DNA from: Candidatus Amarolinea dominans
GTDB lineage: Bacteria > Chloroflexota > Anaerolineae > SSC4 > Amarolineaceae
DNA: 64,000 bases
Assembly: GCA_016719785.1 (NCBI GenBank)
Contig: JADJYJ010000001.1
Span: 124,001-188,000 of the forward strand
Direction of reading: 5' to 3'
In this document: one piece after another, positions 1 through 8,249 of the stretch
Numbering within the stretch: the first letter of the stretch is position 1
Layout of the letters: every line of letters begins with the position of its first letter
Notes under the pieces: model-generated
Seen by the model: only the letters and a program-made list of their open reading frames with translations
Database searches by the model: none
What the model was told of the DNA's origin: nothing
Made by a program: the position numbers and the translations under genes

Positions 1-1
1 C

Positions 2-2412
2 GGCCCGCAGTTGTTCCGCATCGGGACCCCGCCAGCGCGCCAGGCCGAACTGGCCGCAGCCGGGCTGGTGCTGCACACCCGGCTGGCTGACGGCGCCTTT
101 CTCGCCAGCGGCCCCGCCGCGGCCGCGGCCGCGTTGCAGACCGCGGGCCTGGCCTTCGAACTCCTGGCGACCGACACCGGCGGTCAGGTCTACTACCTGG
201 TGGATGCGCAGGCGCCAGACGCCGCGGTCCTGGCCGGCCAGTTCGGCCATATCCTCTATCAGGATGCGTTCGATCTGCTGGTGGCCGTGCCGTCTACCGC
301 CGAACAGGCCTTCGTCGAAACGCTGCCGGCGCAGGGGGTGGCGATCGTCCTCGTCTCCAGCAGCCCGTTCTTCGCAGAGACCGGCGCCGGTCTGCCCTCG
401 CCGCCTGCCAGCACCGACCCGGTCATCGTCGCGCTGTTGAACCAACTCACGACCGCGGCCCTGTCGGACCGCATCGCCGACCTGAGCGGCGTGCGTCCTG
501 TCGTCATCGGCGGCAGCAGCGTGACGTTGACCACGCGCTACACCTTGGCCAGCCGTATCCGCGACGCGGAAGCCTATCTCCTGCAGGCCTACCAGCAGAT
601 GGGGCTGCCGGCCAGCTATGCCAGTTGGACGTACGGCTCCTACAGTGGGCGCAATGTCATTGCCGACATCCGCGGCGTGACTCATCCTGAGCGCCTGTGG
701 CTGGTGGGCGGGCATTTCGACAGCATCTCCGAGATTCCCTACACCACCGCGCCGGGCGCGGACGACAACGGTTCGGGCACGGCATCCACGCTCGTATTGG
801 CCAACCTCCTGCGCGGCCAGCAGTTCAGCGACACGATTCGCTTCGTCCATTTTTCGGGCGAGGAACAGGGGCATTGGGGCAGTCAGGTCTACGCCGCGGC
901 GCTGCGCAATGCCGGCAGCCAGGTGATGGGCTACATTGATCTCGACATGATCGGCTACGATGGCAACGATGACCGCGTGATCGAGCTGCACAGCGGCGCC
1001 GGCAGCAGTTCGATCGGCCTGGCGAACGCGTTCATCTCGGCCAACAGCCGCTACGGCCAGGGCCTGACGGTGGAGCTGAAAACGAGCAGCGCCAGCCGTT
1101 TCTCGGACCATGCCTCGTTCTGGGACAAGGGCTACGCTGCGACCCTGGCGATCGAGAACTTTTTCGACGACAGCCGCCCGCGGGACCGCAACCCGTGGTA
1201 TCACAACAGCGGCGATACGCTGAGCCGGGTTGATCTGGATTACGTGCTGCGCTACGCACGCACGACGCTGGCCTCACTGGCCGAATTGGCCGGCATCGTC
1301 AGCGGCCCTACGCCCACACCGACGGCCACGCGCACCAGCACACCGACCGCTACGAATACGCCCACGCGCACCAGCACGCCGACCGCTACGAACACGCCCA
1401 CGCGCACCAGTACGCCGACGCCGACCGCCACGCGCACCAGCACGCCGACCGCCACGCCCATCCCCGGCGGCTGCACGAATCTGCTGGTCAACGGCGATTT
1501 CGAGGGCAGCAGCGGCTGGGCGTTCGGCTCGACTGCGCGGCCGGCCGCCTATGTGACATCGCCGATCTACAGCGGCGCGCGCGCCCTGCGCCTGGGCATT
1601 GCGCCCGGCACGGCCAACGCCACCGCGCACTCCTCCGCCTATCAAACCGTGGTCATTCCAGCCTGGCCTACGGGCGTTTTCCTGCACTTTTGGCAGCGGC
1701 CCGGCGGCGGTGAAGCAGCCGATTACCGCGAAGTGCTGCTGCTCAACACCAGCTACGGCCTGGTAGCCACCATCGAACGCAGTTCGGCCGTGGGCAACGA
1801 TCAATGGCAGGAGAAGACCTTCGACCTGACCGCGTATCGCAACCGCACGTTGGTGCTCTATTTCAACGTCTACAACAACGGCGGCGGCAATCTGACCCGG
1901 AACTACCTGGATGATGCGGCGCTGTTGGCCTGCGTGCCTACGCCAACGCCGACCCTGACGCCCACGGCCACAGCCACGCCGACCGCAACGCCCACGCCTA
2001 CCCCGTCGCCCACGCCGACCGATATTCCGACGCCGACCGATATTCCGACGCCGACCGATATTCCGACGCCGACCGAGACGCCAACGCCCATGCCAACCGA
2101 AACGCCGGTGGACACGCCCACGCCGACCGGACACCCACGCCGGGGCCACCACGAACGCCCACGCCGGACGATGGCACGCCCACGCCGACAGATACGCCGA
2201 CGCCGGACGACGGCACACCAACGCCCACACCCACGCCGGGTGACGCCTCACCGACGCCCACAGTCACGCCCACGCCGGGCGAGGCTACACCCACGCCAAC
2301 GCCAACCGACACACCCACGCCGGGCGAGGCCACGCCAACGCCCACAGAAACCCCGCCCACACTGCCCCCGCGTCAATTCCTGCCGCTGATCGTGTGGCAG
2401 ATGGCCGCCTGA
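2..2412 (+). CDS. Secreted M28-family zinc aminopeptidase with Thr-Pro linkers (5' partial, frameshifted near 2130)
   Basis: Cleaves N-terminal residues from peptides outside the cell, as inferred from the M28 family. The M28 di-zinc core is visible: His in GGHFDS (about base 713), Asp in GADDNGSG, the Glu pair in FSGEEQGHWG, Asp in DLDMIGYDG and a late His in WYHNSGDTL. A Thr-Pro repeat linker follows (about 1300-1460), then a jelly-roll-like domain (about 1470-1930) and a second Thr-Pro linker. The frame is open to the window edge, so the gene starts upstream; the TTG at 11 is not a credible start. Near 2129-2131 the Thr-Pro pattern jumps to another frame and an Arg-rich nonsense tail begins. 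Reading on in the Thr-Pro frame gives a natural end at 2412 with the tail RQFLPLIVWQMAA. The break is therefore a one-base indel, probably a sequencing error. Confidence 0.85.
1936..2365 (+). repeat. Thr-Pro codon repeat (acg-ccg/acc-ccc)
   Basis: Low-complexity coding repeat for the extracellular Thr-Pro linker. It includes three tandem 18-base units coding PTPTDI (about 2015-2070). It holds the indel that breaks the peptidase frame. Confidence 0.8.
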
Positions 2413-2555
2413 ACAAAAACACTGGGATCAAGAAATACTAAGCCGTACCGCCAGTCAGGTAAAAGCCGGTCTGTTGCCCGGCAACCAGCTGAAGCACTTC
2501 GTCTTGCAGAGGATAGAGTTGCGTCAGGTAAAATTCGCGACTCGCAATTTTCTGA

Positions 2556-2924
2556 CTAGTCAAGCGATGGTTTGTCATTGAGTAGGTCTGGATGTTTCAG
2601 AGAAATCCAATCGGTCAGGAAGTCGAGTCCGCGCTGAACTTCCAGCATGCGCACCCGTGAACGCCACCGCGGCCATCCTTCGACGATCGCCTTGTAGCCA
2701 AGTAAATGAATCATCTCATCATACGGGGCATACTCGATCAAACGTAGAGCGGCCCAATCACGGTTCAGGCGCCCAATCTCCAACGTGCCGTTGAGAATGC
2801 CCTGAAATTCTTCGTGCGTGATATTGTGATCCCACAGATAAGGAGGCCGTAGATAGCGGAATGTCATTCGCTCATCTACAGGCTGCGAGGATTTGGTCGG
2901 GTGTATAGTCGTTGACGCCGTCAT
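2556..2924 (-). CDS. Small hypothetical protein (122 aa)
   Basis: I do not recognise this gene with certainty. The protein is soluble, rich in Trp, Arg and acidic residues, with no signal peptide or membrane segment. The pattern PYLWDHNITHEEF, then ILNG, then a helical Leu/Arg-rich middle loosely resembles the small DUF6922-type proteins often found near nucleotidyltransferase antitoxins, but that is only an impression. It lies 9 bases downstream of the thioesterase on the same strand, so the two probably share a transcript. The ATG start fits this close spacing. Confidence 0.6.
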   Translation of the reverse strand: MTASTTIHPTKSSQPVDERMTFRYLRPPYLWDHNITHEEFQGILNGTLEIGRLNRDWAALRLIEYAPYDEMIHLLGYKAIVEGWPRWRSRVRMLEVQRGLDFLTDWISLKHPDLLNDKPSLD

Positions 2925-2933
2925 GAGGGTGTC

Positions 2934-3419
2934 CTATTTTGTGTTCGCCATGTCATCCGGCATCTGCACGGCGACGACTTCGCCGCGTACGCACAGTTGG
3001 CCGGCTGCGTAGAGTTGAACGCTGACGATGGTCTTGCGGCCTTTGATCTCTTTGACCTGGGCGCGCAGGGTCAACGGGCCGGCCAGGGGCGTGGGGCGCA
3101 GGTAATCCACGTGCAGCGAGCCGGTGACATAGCGGAAGGGCGGCTCGGTATCCATGTCGCGCCCGGCCGCGCGGTAGGCCGCGGCGGCCGCGGTGCCGGT
3201 AGCGTGGCAGTCCACCAACGAGGCCAACAGACCGCCATAGACGTATCCGGGCACGGCCGTGTGCTCCGGTCGCGGCTGAAACGTGCAGACCGTCTCATCG
3301 CCATCCCAGTAGCTCTTGATCTGCAAGCCGGTTTCATTCAGCCGGCCGCAGCCGTAACAGTAACTGGTGTGATCGGGGTAAAAATCTTGAAAAGCTCGTC
3401 TCAAAATCGGTTCCTTCAT
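2934..3419 (-). CDS. PaaI-like hotdog-fold thioesterase (161 aa)
   Basis: Likely hydrolyses an acyl-CoA thioester in the cytoplasm. Length and layout fit the PaaI/hotdog family. A Cys-rich N-terminal stretch (CYGCGRLNETGL) precedes the hotdog helix region (YVYGGLLASLVDCHATGTA), where the Gly-Gly and following Asp sit at the usual active-site position. Strand-rich sequence follows (GSLHVDYLRPTPL, REGR-like KEIKGRKTIVSV). The Cys pair at the N-terminus is common in a subgroup of these proteins. Its ATG overlaps the stop of an upstream antitoxin-like remnant by four bases (ATGA). The substrate cannot be told from sequence. Confidence 0.8.
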   Translation of the reverse strand: MKEPILRRAFQDFYPDHTSYCYGCGRLNETGLQIKSYWDGDETVCTFQPRPEHTAVPGYVYGGLLASLVDCHATGTAAAAAYRAAGRDMDTEPPFRYVTGSLHVDYLRPTPLAGPLTLRAQVKEIKGRKTIVSVQLYAAGQLCVRGEVVAVQMPDDMANTK

Positions 3420-3520
3420 CGTGCAAACTCAACTATACGATCCTCGAGATGAGTCGCGGCATAAACGAGCGCCTGACGAATATCTTCATCATCCAGTTCG
3501 GGATAATCCCAAACACTATT
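3416..3520 (-). pseudogene. 3' remnant of a DUF433-type antitoxin gene
   Basis: The 34 codons before the thioesterase start read NSVWDYPELDDEDIRQALVY... and end ...VEFAR. This matches the usual C-terminal end of DUF433 (VapB-like) proteins, in which a Pro-x-Leu-x-x-x-Asp-Ile helix leads into an Ala-rich stretch. A stop at 3521-3523 closes the frame upstream and no partner toxin is visible. It therefore looks like a truncated leftover whose stop overlaps the next gene. The assignment rests on a short motif. Confidence 0.45.
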
Positions 3521-3566
3521 TTACCCTGATGGACGCGACTGCGCCAATCACGTTGGGGCGCGTGAC

Positions 3567-3596
3567 TTGGCATTGCGGGGCGAACGGTGGTAAACT
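3567..3596 (+). promoter_or_regulatory. Candidate promoter for the nad operon
   Basis: TTGGCA (3567-3572), 18-base spacer, TAAACT (3591-3596), about 65 bases before the nadC start. A good ribosome site (AAGGAG, about 3644) follows. Fit to the sigma-70 consensus is fair. Confidence 0.45.
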
Positions 3597-3661
3597 GACC
3601 AGCAGCCAGGGGGCGAAATGGGGGCTGAGATGAGGGCTGAAATCAAGGAGAGAGAGCGATC

Positions 3662-4534
3662 ATGAAGTTGAAACCGTTTGATTTCACCACGGACGCGGCG
3701 CAGGCGGGGATCGCGCAGATCGTCTCCCGAGGCCTGGCCGAGGATGTGGGCGACGGCGATGTGACATCGCTGCTCACCGTGCCTGAAAATGCACTGGTGG
3801 ACGGAGATTTCATCGCCAAGGAGGCGGGCGTGGTGGCCGGCCTGGCCGTGGTGATCCAGGTCTTCGCGCAGGTGAGCGACCAGGTGCAGGTGACGCCCCT
3901 GCTTGCCGATGGCGAGCGCGTGGCGGTGCGCCAGGTGATTGCGACGATCCGCGGCGACGGTCGCGCCATTCTCACCGGCGAGCGCGTGGCCTTGAACTTC
4001 TTGCAGCGCATGTCGGGCATTGCCACGGCCACACGGCGCTATGTGGATGCCGTGCAGGGCACGCGCGCGGTCATCCTCGACACACGCAAGACCGCGCCGG
4101 GGCTGCGCGTGCTGGACAAATGGGCGGTGCGCCTGGGCGGCGGGCAGAATCACCGTTTTGGCCTGTACGATATGGCGATGATCAAGGATAACCACATCGC
4201 GGCCGTGGGCAGCCTGACCGCGGCCGTGCAGCGCGTGCGCCAGGGCGATGCGCGCCAGCGGCCCATCGAGGTGGAGGTGACCACGCTGGCGCAACTGGCC
4301 GAGGCGTTGCAGCAGCCGGTGGACCGCATTCTGTTGGATAACATGCCGCCGGAGCAGATGGCCGTCGCGGTGCAAATGACGGCCGGCCGCATCCCGCTGG
4401 AAGCCTCGGGCAACGTGAATCTGAACACGGTGACGGCCATTGCCGCGACCGGCGTAGATTACATCTCGATCGGCGCGCTGACCCATTCGGTCAAGGCGCT
4501 CGATATTAGCCTGGATTTGAGGGATAGCACATGA
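3662..4534 (+). CDS. nadC: Nicotinate-nucleotide pyrophosphorylase (carboxylating)
   Basis: Converts quinolinate and PRPP to nicotinate mononucleotide, CO2 and pyrophosphate, the third step of de novo NAD synthesis. At 290 aa it has the normal family length. Visible family motifs are the N-terminal EDVGDGDVTS, the central LDTRKTAPGLR with its substrate-binding Arg and Lys, GGGQNHRFGLYDMAMIKDNH, the barrel motif EVEV, and LEASGNVN near the end. It is the first gene of nadC-nadA-nadB. The ATG follows AAGGAG, and its stop overlaps the nadA start by four bases, so translation is probably coupled. Confidence 0.97.
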   Translation: MKLKPFDFTTDAAQAGIAQIVSRGLAEDVGDGDVTSLLTVPENALVDGDFIAKEAGVVAGLAVVIQVFAQVSDQVQVTPLLADGERVAVRQVIATIRGDGRAILTGERVALNFLQRMSGIATATRRYVDAVQGTRAVILDTRKTAPGLRVLDKWAVRLGGGQNHRFGLYDMAMIKDNHIAAVGSLTAAVQRVRQGDARQRPIEVEVTTLAQLAEALQQPVDRILLDNMPPEQMAVAVQMTAGRIPLEASGNVNLNTVTAIAATGVDYISIGALTHSVKALDISLDLRDST

Positions 4535-5607
4535 CCACACTACAACGAGTGGATCGTTCCCGCATGACCGTGGACGATATTCTTGCCGACCTGCAGGCCA
4601 AAATTGGCGACTATACGCCGGCGTTCGAGCTGCGCCTGCAAGCAGAGCTGGCCTATGAGATCGGCCAGCTCAAGCGCCAGCGCAACGCGGTCATCCTGGG
4701 ACACAATTACATGGAGCCGGCGCTGTTTCATTCGGTGCCCGATTTTGTGGGCGATTCGCTGGACTTGAGCCGCAAGGCCGCTCAGACCGAGAAGGACATC
4801 ATCGTCTTTTGCGGCGTCAGGTTCATGGCCGAAACGGCCAAAATCCTCAACCCGACGCGCACCGTGCTGATTCCGTCGCTCGAGGCGGGTTGTTCGCTGG
4901 CGGCCAGCATCACCGCCGCGGACGTGCGCGCGCTCAAGGCCCGCTTTCCCGGCGTGCCGGTGGTGACCTATGTCAACACCTATGCCGATGTCAAGGCGGA
5001 GAGCGATATCTGTTGCACCTCGGGCAACGCGGCCGCGGTAGTGGACTCTCTGGGGGTTGACACGGTCATCTTCTTGCCCGATGAATACCTGGCGCGCAAC
5101 GTGGCGCGCGACACTGGCAAGCACATCATCCTCCCGACGCTGCTGCCCGGCGGCAACATCACCTTTCAGGACACGGACGTGGACTATCAGATGATCGGCT
5201 GGCACGGCCGCTGTGAGGTGCATGAGCAGTTCACGGTGAGTGACATTGATGCGGTGCGCGCGCAATTCCCCGATGTGGTCATCCTGGCGCACCCCGAATG
5301 CAGCCCGGAGGTGGTGGCCGCGTCGGACTTCTCCGGCAGCACCAACACCATGATTCGCTACGTGGAGCAGACCAAAGCCCCGCGCTATCTGCTGCTCACC
5401 GAGTGTTCGATGGGCGAAAATGTGGCCGCGGCCAATCCCGACAAGGAAATGCTGCGCCTGTGCATGGTGCGCTGCCCGCACATGAACCAGATCACGCTGC
5501 AGATGACCCGCGACGCGCTGGCGAATATCCAGTATGTCATTGACGTGCCTGAGGAGATTCGCGTGCGTGCGGCCCGCGCGGTGCAGCGCATGATTGCGAT
5601 CGGATAA
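4531..5607 (+). CDS. nadA: Quinolinate synthase
   Basis: Condenses iminoaspartate with dihydroxyacetone phosphate to quinolinate using a 4Fe-4S cluster. At 358 aa it has a normal length. It keeps GHNYMEPALF near the N-terminus and three conserved Cys regions: FCGVRFMAETAKIL, DICCTSGNA and LCMVRCPHMNQITL. These would hold the oxygen-sensitive cluster. The ATG overlaps the nadC stop (ATGA), and nadB starts three bases after its stop. The operon order places all de novo NAD enzymes on one transcript. Confidence 0.97.
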   Translation: MTTLQRVDRSRMTVDDILADLQAKIGDYTPAFELRLQAELAYEIGQLKRQRNAVILGHNYMEPALFHSVPDFVGDSLDLSRKAAQTEKDIIVFCGVRFMAETAKILNPTRTVLIPSLEAGCSLAASITAADVRALKARFPGVPVVTYVNTYADVKAESDICCTSGNAAAVVDSLGVDTVIFLPDEYLARNVARDTGKHIILPTLLPGGNITFQDTDVDYQMIGWHGRCEVHEQFTVSDIDAVRAQFPDVVILAHPECSPEVVAASDFSGSTNTMIRYVEQTKAPRYLLLTECSMGENVAAANPDKEMLRLCMVRCPHMNQITLQMTRDALANIQYVIDVPEEIRVRAARAVQRMIAIG

Positions 5608-5610
5608 TCC

Positions 5611-7179
5611 ATGAACGATTACCTGGAAACGGACGTTCTGATTCTCGGCAGCGGCATTGCCGGCGCGACCGCGGCCCTGGAATTGGCCGATGCCGGCCTG
5701 GCGGTGACGGTGGTGACGCGTGCGCTGCAGCCGGAAGATTCCAACACCTATTGGGCGCAGGGCGGCATCATCTACCGGGGTGAGCATGACGCGCCGGCCG
5801 CGCTGGCGGCCGATATCCTGCACGCGGGCGCAGGGCACAGCTACCCTGCGGCGGTGCAGATCCTGGCCGAGGAGGGGCCGCCGGTGCTCAAGCGCGTGCT
5901 GCTGGAGCGGGTGGGGGTGCAGTTCGACCGTCATGACGACGGCGCGCTGTCGCTGGCCCTGGAGGGCGGCCATTCGATGCCGCGCATCCTGCACGTGGCC
6001 GACCACACCGGGCAGGCCATCGAGGTGGCGCTGATACGGGCGCTGACCGCACATCCCAAGGTGACGCTGCTGACCGGCCACACCGGCGTGGACCTGCTGA
6101 CGCCTTCGCACCATGCCCTAAACCGCCTGGCTGTCTACGAACGGCGCTCGTGCGTGGGCGCGTACCTGTTCGAGCAGGCGACGGGCCAGGTCAAGCGCTG
6201 CCTGGCGCGCGCCACCATCCTGGCGACCGGCGGCCTGGGCCAGATTTTCCTGCGCACGACCAATCCCGCCGGCTCGCGCGGCGATGGCGTGGCGATGGCG
6301 CAGCGGGCGCAGGCGCGCGTCATCAACATGGAGTTCGTCCAGTTTCACCCGACCACCTTCTACCACGTGGCTGCGCCCAACCTGCTGATCTCAGAGGCGG
6401 TGCGCGGCGCGGGCGCACGCCTGGTGGACGCCAACGGCGAGCCGTTCATGCAACGCTATGCGCCTGAATGGAAGGATTTGGCCCCGCGTGATGTGGTGGC
6501 GCGCAGCATCCGCCAGGAGATGCTGGCGCGTGATCTGACGCATGTCTACCTCGATCTGCGTTCGACCGTGCCGGAGAGTGAAATCATGCAGCACTTCCCC
6601 ACGATTCGCAGCAGTCTGTTGCCCTACGGCGTGGACATCGTCAAAGACCTGGTGCCCGTGGTGCCTGCGGCGCACTATCAGTGTGGCGGCGTGTGGGTGG
6701 ACGCATGGGGCAAGACCACCATCCGCCAACTGTACGCAGTGGGTGAGGTGTCATGCACCGGAGTGCATGGCGCCAATCGCCTGGCCAGCACCTCGCTGTT
6801 GGAAGGGTTGGTGTGGGGCAGCCGGGCCGCGCACGACATCGCCCGACATCTGCCGCCTGGCCTGACGATCGCGCCGGACGGCATTCCGCCGTGGCGCGAT
6901 GATGGCCTGGACGAACCGGACCCGGCGCTGATCAGCCAGGACATGAGCGCGATCAAGCATATCATGTGGAACTACGTGGGGCTGGCGCGCACCGCGCGGC
7001 GGCTGGACCGGGCGCTGAGCGAGTTGTACCATCTGGAGACTGAGATCGAGAGCTTTTACCGCACGTCACGCCTGACCGACGGCCTGATCGGTCTGCGCAA
7101 TGCCGTGCGCACCGCGATCCTGGTGGCTTCGGCCGCCTGGCAGAATAAGCGCAGCATGGGCGCGCACTACCGGGAGTAG
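5611..7179 (+). CDS. nadB: L-aspartate oxidase
   Basis: FAD enzyme that oxidises L-aspartate to iminoaspartate, the substrate of NadA. The 522-aa protein shows the FAD Rossmann motif at the start (GSGIAGATAALELADAG), then TYWAQGGI, the ATILATGGLGQIF segment, the catalytic-region motif MEFVQFHPTTFY, and CTGVHGANRLASTSLLEGLVWG near the FAD-binding end. A helical C-terminal domain follows. It is the last gene of the operon. Its stop lies two bases from the stop of the convergent livM, with no room for a terminator between them. Confidence 0.96.
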   Translation: MNDYLETDVLILGSGIAGATAALELADAGLAVTVVTRALQPEDSNTYWAQGGIIYRGEHDAPAALAADILHAGAGHSYPAAVQILAEEGPPVLKRVLLERVGVQFDRHDDGALSLALEGGHSMPRILHVADHTGQAIEVALIRALTAHPKVTLLTGHTGVDLLTPSHHALNRLAVYERRSCVGAYLFEQATGQVKRCLARATILATGGLGQIFLRTTNPAGSRGDGVAMAQRAQARVINMEFVQFHPTTFYHVAAPNLLISEAVRGAGARLVDANGEPFMQRYAPEWKDLAPRDVVARSIRQEMLARDLTHVYLDLRSTVPESEIMQHFPTIRSSLLPYGVDIVKDLVPVVPAAHYQCGGVWVDAWGKTTIRQLYAVGEVSCTGVHGANRLASTSLLEGLVWGSRAAHDIARHLPPGLTIAPDGIPPWRDDGLDEPDPALISQDMSAIKHIMWNYVGLARTARRLDRALSELYHLETEIESFYRTSRLTDGLIGLRNAVRTAILVASAAWQNKRSMGAHYRE

Positions 7180-7181
7180 GC

Positions 7182-8189
7182 TCAATGGATCAATTCAAGC
7201 AGACGACGCCAGCCTTGCCGCCATTGGAACGCGTGCTGTTGCCAGGTGCCGACGATGCCGTAGGGGACGAAGAGCACGAGTAGGATGTAGATGATGCCGA
7301 TGACGAGCACCGAGGCCTGACCGAAGGTGTTGGAAAGCCAGTAGCCGAGCAGTTGCAGCACGCCGGCGCCCAGGGCGGGGCCGATCAGGGTGCCCACACC
7401 GCCAATGATGGTCATCAGTAAGGCGTCAATGGTGCGGTTGATGCCCAGCAGCGAGGGCGTGGCGCTGCTGTTGAGCATGACCTGCAGGAGTCCGGCCAGC
7501 GCGGCCATCAGCCCGGCCACGATGATGGCCAGCAGCTTGAAGACCGTGGTGTTGTAACCGATCATCTGCGCACGGGCTTCGTTTTCGCGCACGGCCACGA
7601 ACACCTTGCCGGTCGGCGAGTTGACGATGCGGCGCAGCGCCAGGTAGACCAGCACCAGCAGCAGCAGCGCCAGGTAATAGAAGCGCAGGCGCTCGTTGGT
7701 CGGGTCAATGAAGGCCGGCACAGCCATCCCGTGCAGCCCATCTTCCGCGCCCGTGTACGCGCGCAGGTCTGAACCGGAGGCCAGGATGGCGAAAAATTCG
7801 GCGAAGGCCAGGGTGGCCATGGCGAAATAGACCCCTTTGACCCGCAGCGAGACGATGCCCACGATCAGCCCCTGCACGATAGCCACCACGATGACCAGCA
7901 GCACGGCCAGGCCAAAGGGCCAGTGCAGGTGCTTGACCGCAATGCCGGCGGTGTAGGCCGCGGTGCCAAAGAACATGGCATGGCCGAATGAAAGAATGCC
8001 GGTGTAGCCCATCAAGATGTCGTAGCTCATGGCGTAGATCGCCATGATAAAAACCTCGATCAACAGGCTCTGCCAGAACTTGGAGCTGCCTTCGCCCACG
8101 GAGGTGCCGGTCAGCGCCGCCACCAGGTAGGGAAACAGCACCAGCCCCGCCAATACCGCCGCCCCCGCGCCCCACTGCTTGATCTTCAT
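7182..8189 (-). CDS. livM: Branched-chain amino-acid-type ABC transporter permease (LivM family)
   Basis: Integral membrane subunit of a type I importer, 335 aa with about nine hydrophobic segments. Family marks are MSYDILMGYTGILSFGHAMFFGTAAY near the N-terminus and the EAA-type loop with VRENEARAQMIGYN, which contacts the ATPases. It is the last gene of the five-gene minus-strand transporter operon. Its ribosome site lies within the tandem repeat that fills the livH-livM gap. LivM-type systems also carry urea or short amides, so the substrate is not certain. Confidence 0.92.
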   Translation of the reverse strand: MKIKQWGAGAAVLAGLVLFPYLVAALTGTSVGEGSSKFWQSLLIEVFIMAIYAMSYDILMGYTGILSFGHAMFFGTAAYTAGIAVKHLHWPFGLAVLLVIVVAIVQGLIVGIVSLRVKGVYFAMATLAFAEFFAILASGSDLRAYTGAEDGLHGMAVPAFIDPTNERLRFYYLALLLLVLVYLALRRIVNSPTGKVFVAVRENEARAQMIGYNTTVFKLLAIIVAGLMAALAGLLQVMLNSSATPSLLGINRTIDALLMTIIGGVGTLIGPALGAGVLQLLGYWLSNTFGQASVLVIGIIYILLVLFVPYGIVGTWQQHAFQWRQGWRRLLELIH

Positions 8190-8192
8190 GCT

Positions 8193-8248
8193 TTGATCCC
8201 TTGATCCCTTGATCCCTTGATCCCTCGATCCCTCGATCCCTTGATCCC
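8193..8248 (-). repeat. Seven tandem 8-bp units (AAGGGATC on the coding strand) filling the livH-livM gap
   Basis: Seven back-to-back copies of an 8-bp unit (ttgatccc or tcgatccc on the plus strand) occupy almost the whole gap between the livH stop and the livM ATG. Read on the gene strand, each unit contains AAGGGA or GAGGGA, a Shine-Dalgarno-like sequence. The unit closest to livM lies about eight bases from the ATG. Confidence 0.9.
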
Positions 8249-8249
8249 G

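Noticed and set aside
2556..2924. Defence or toxin-antitoxin assignment for the 122-aa gene
   Set aside because: Only a loose resemblance to DUF6922-type proteins and no partner gene.
4540..6114. Long open frame on the minus strand opposite nadA and nadB
   Set aside because: No family features, and His/Arg-rich composition expected from the antisense of GC-rich genes.
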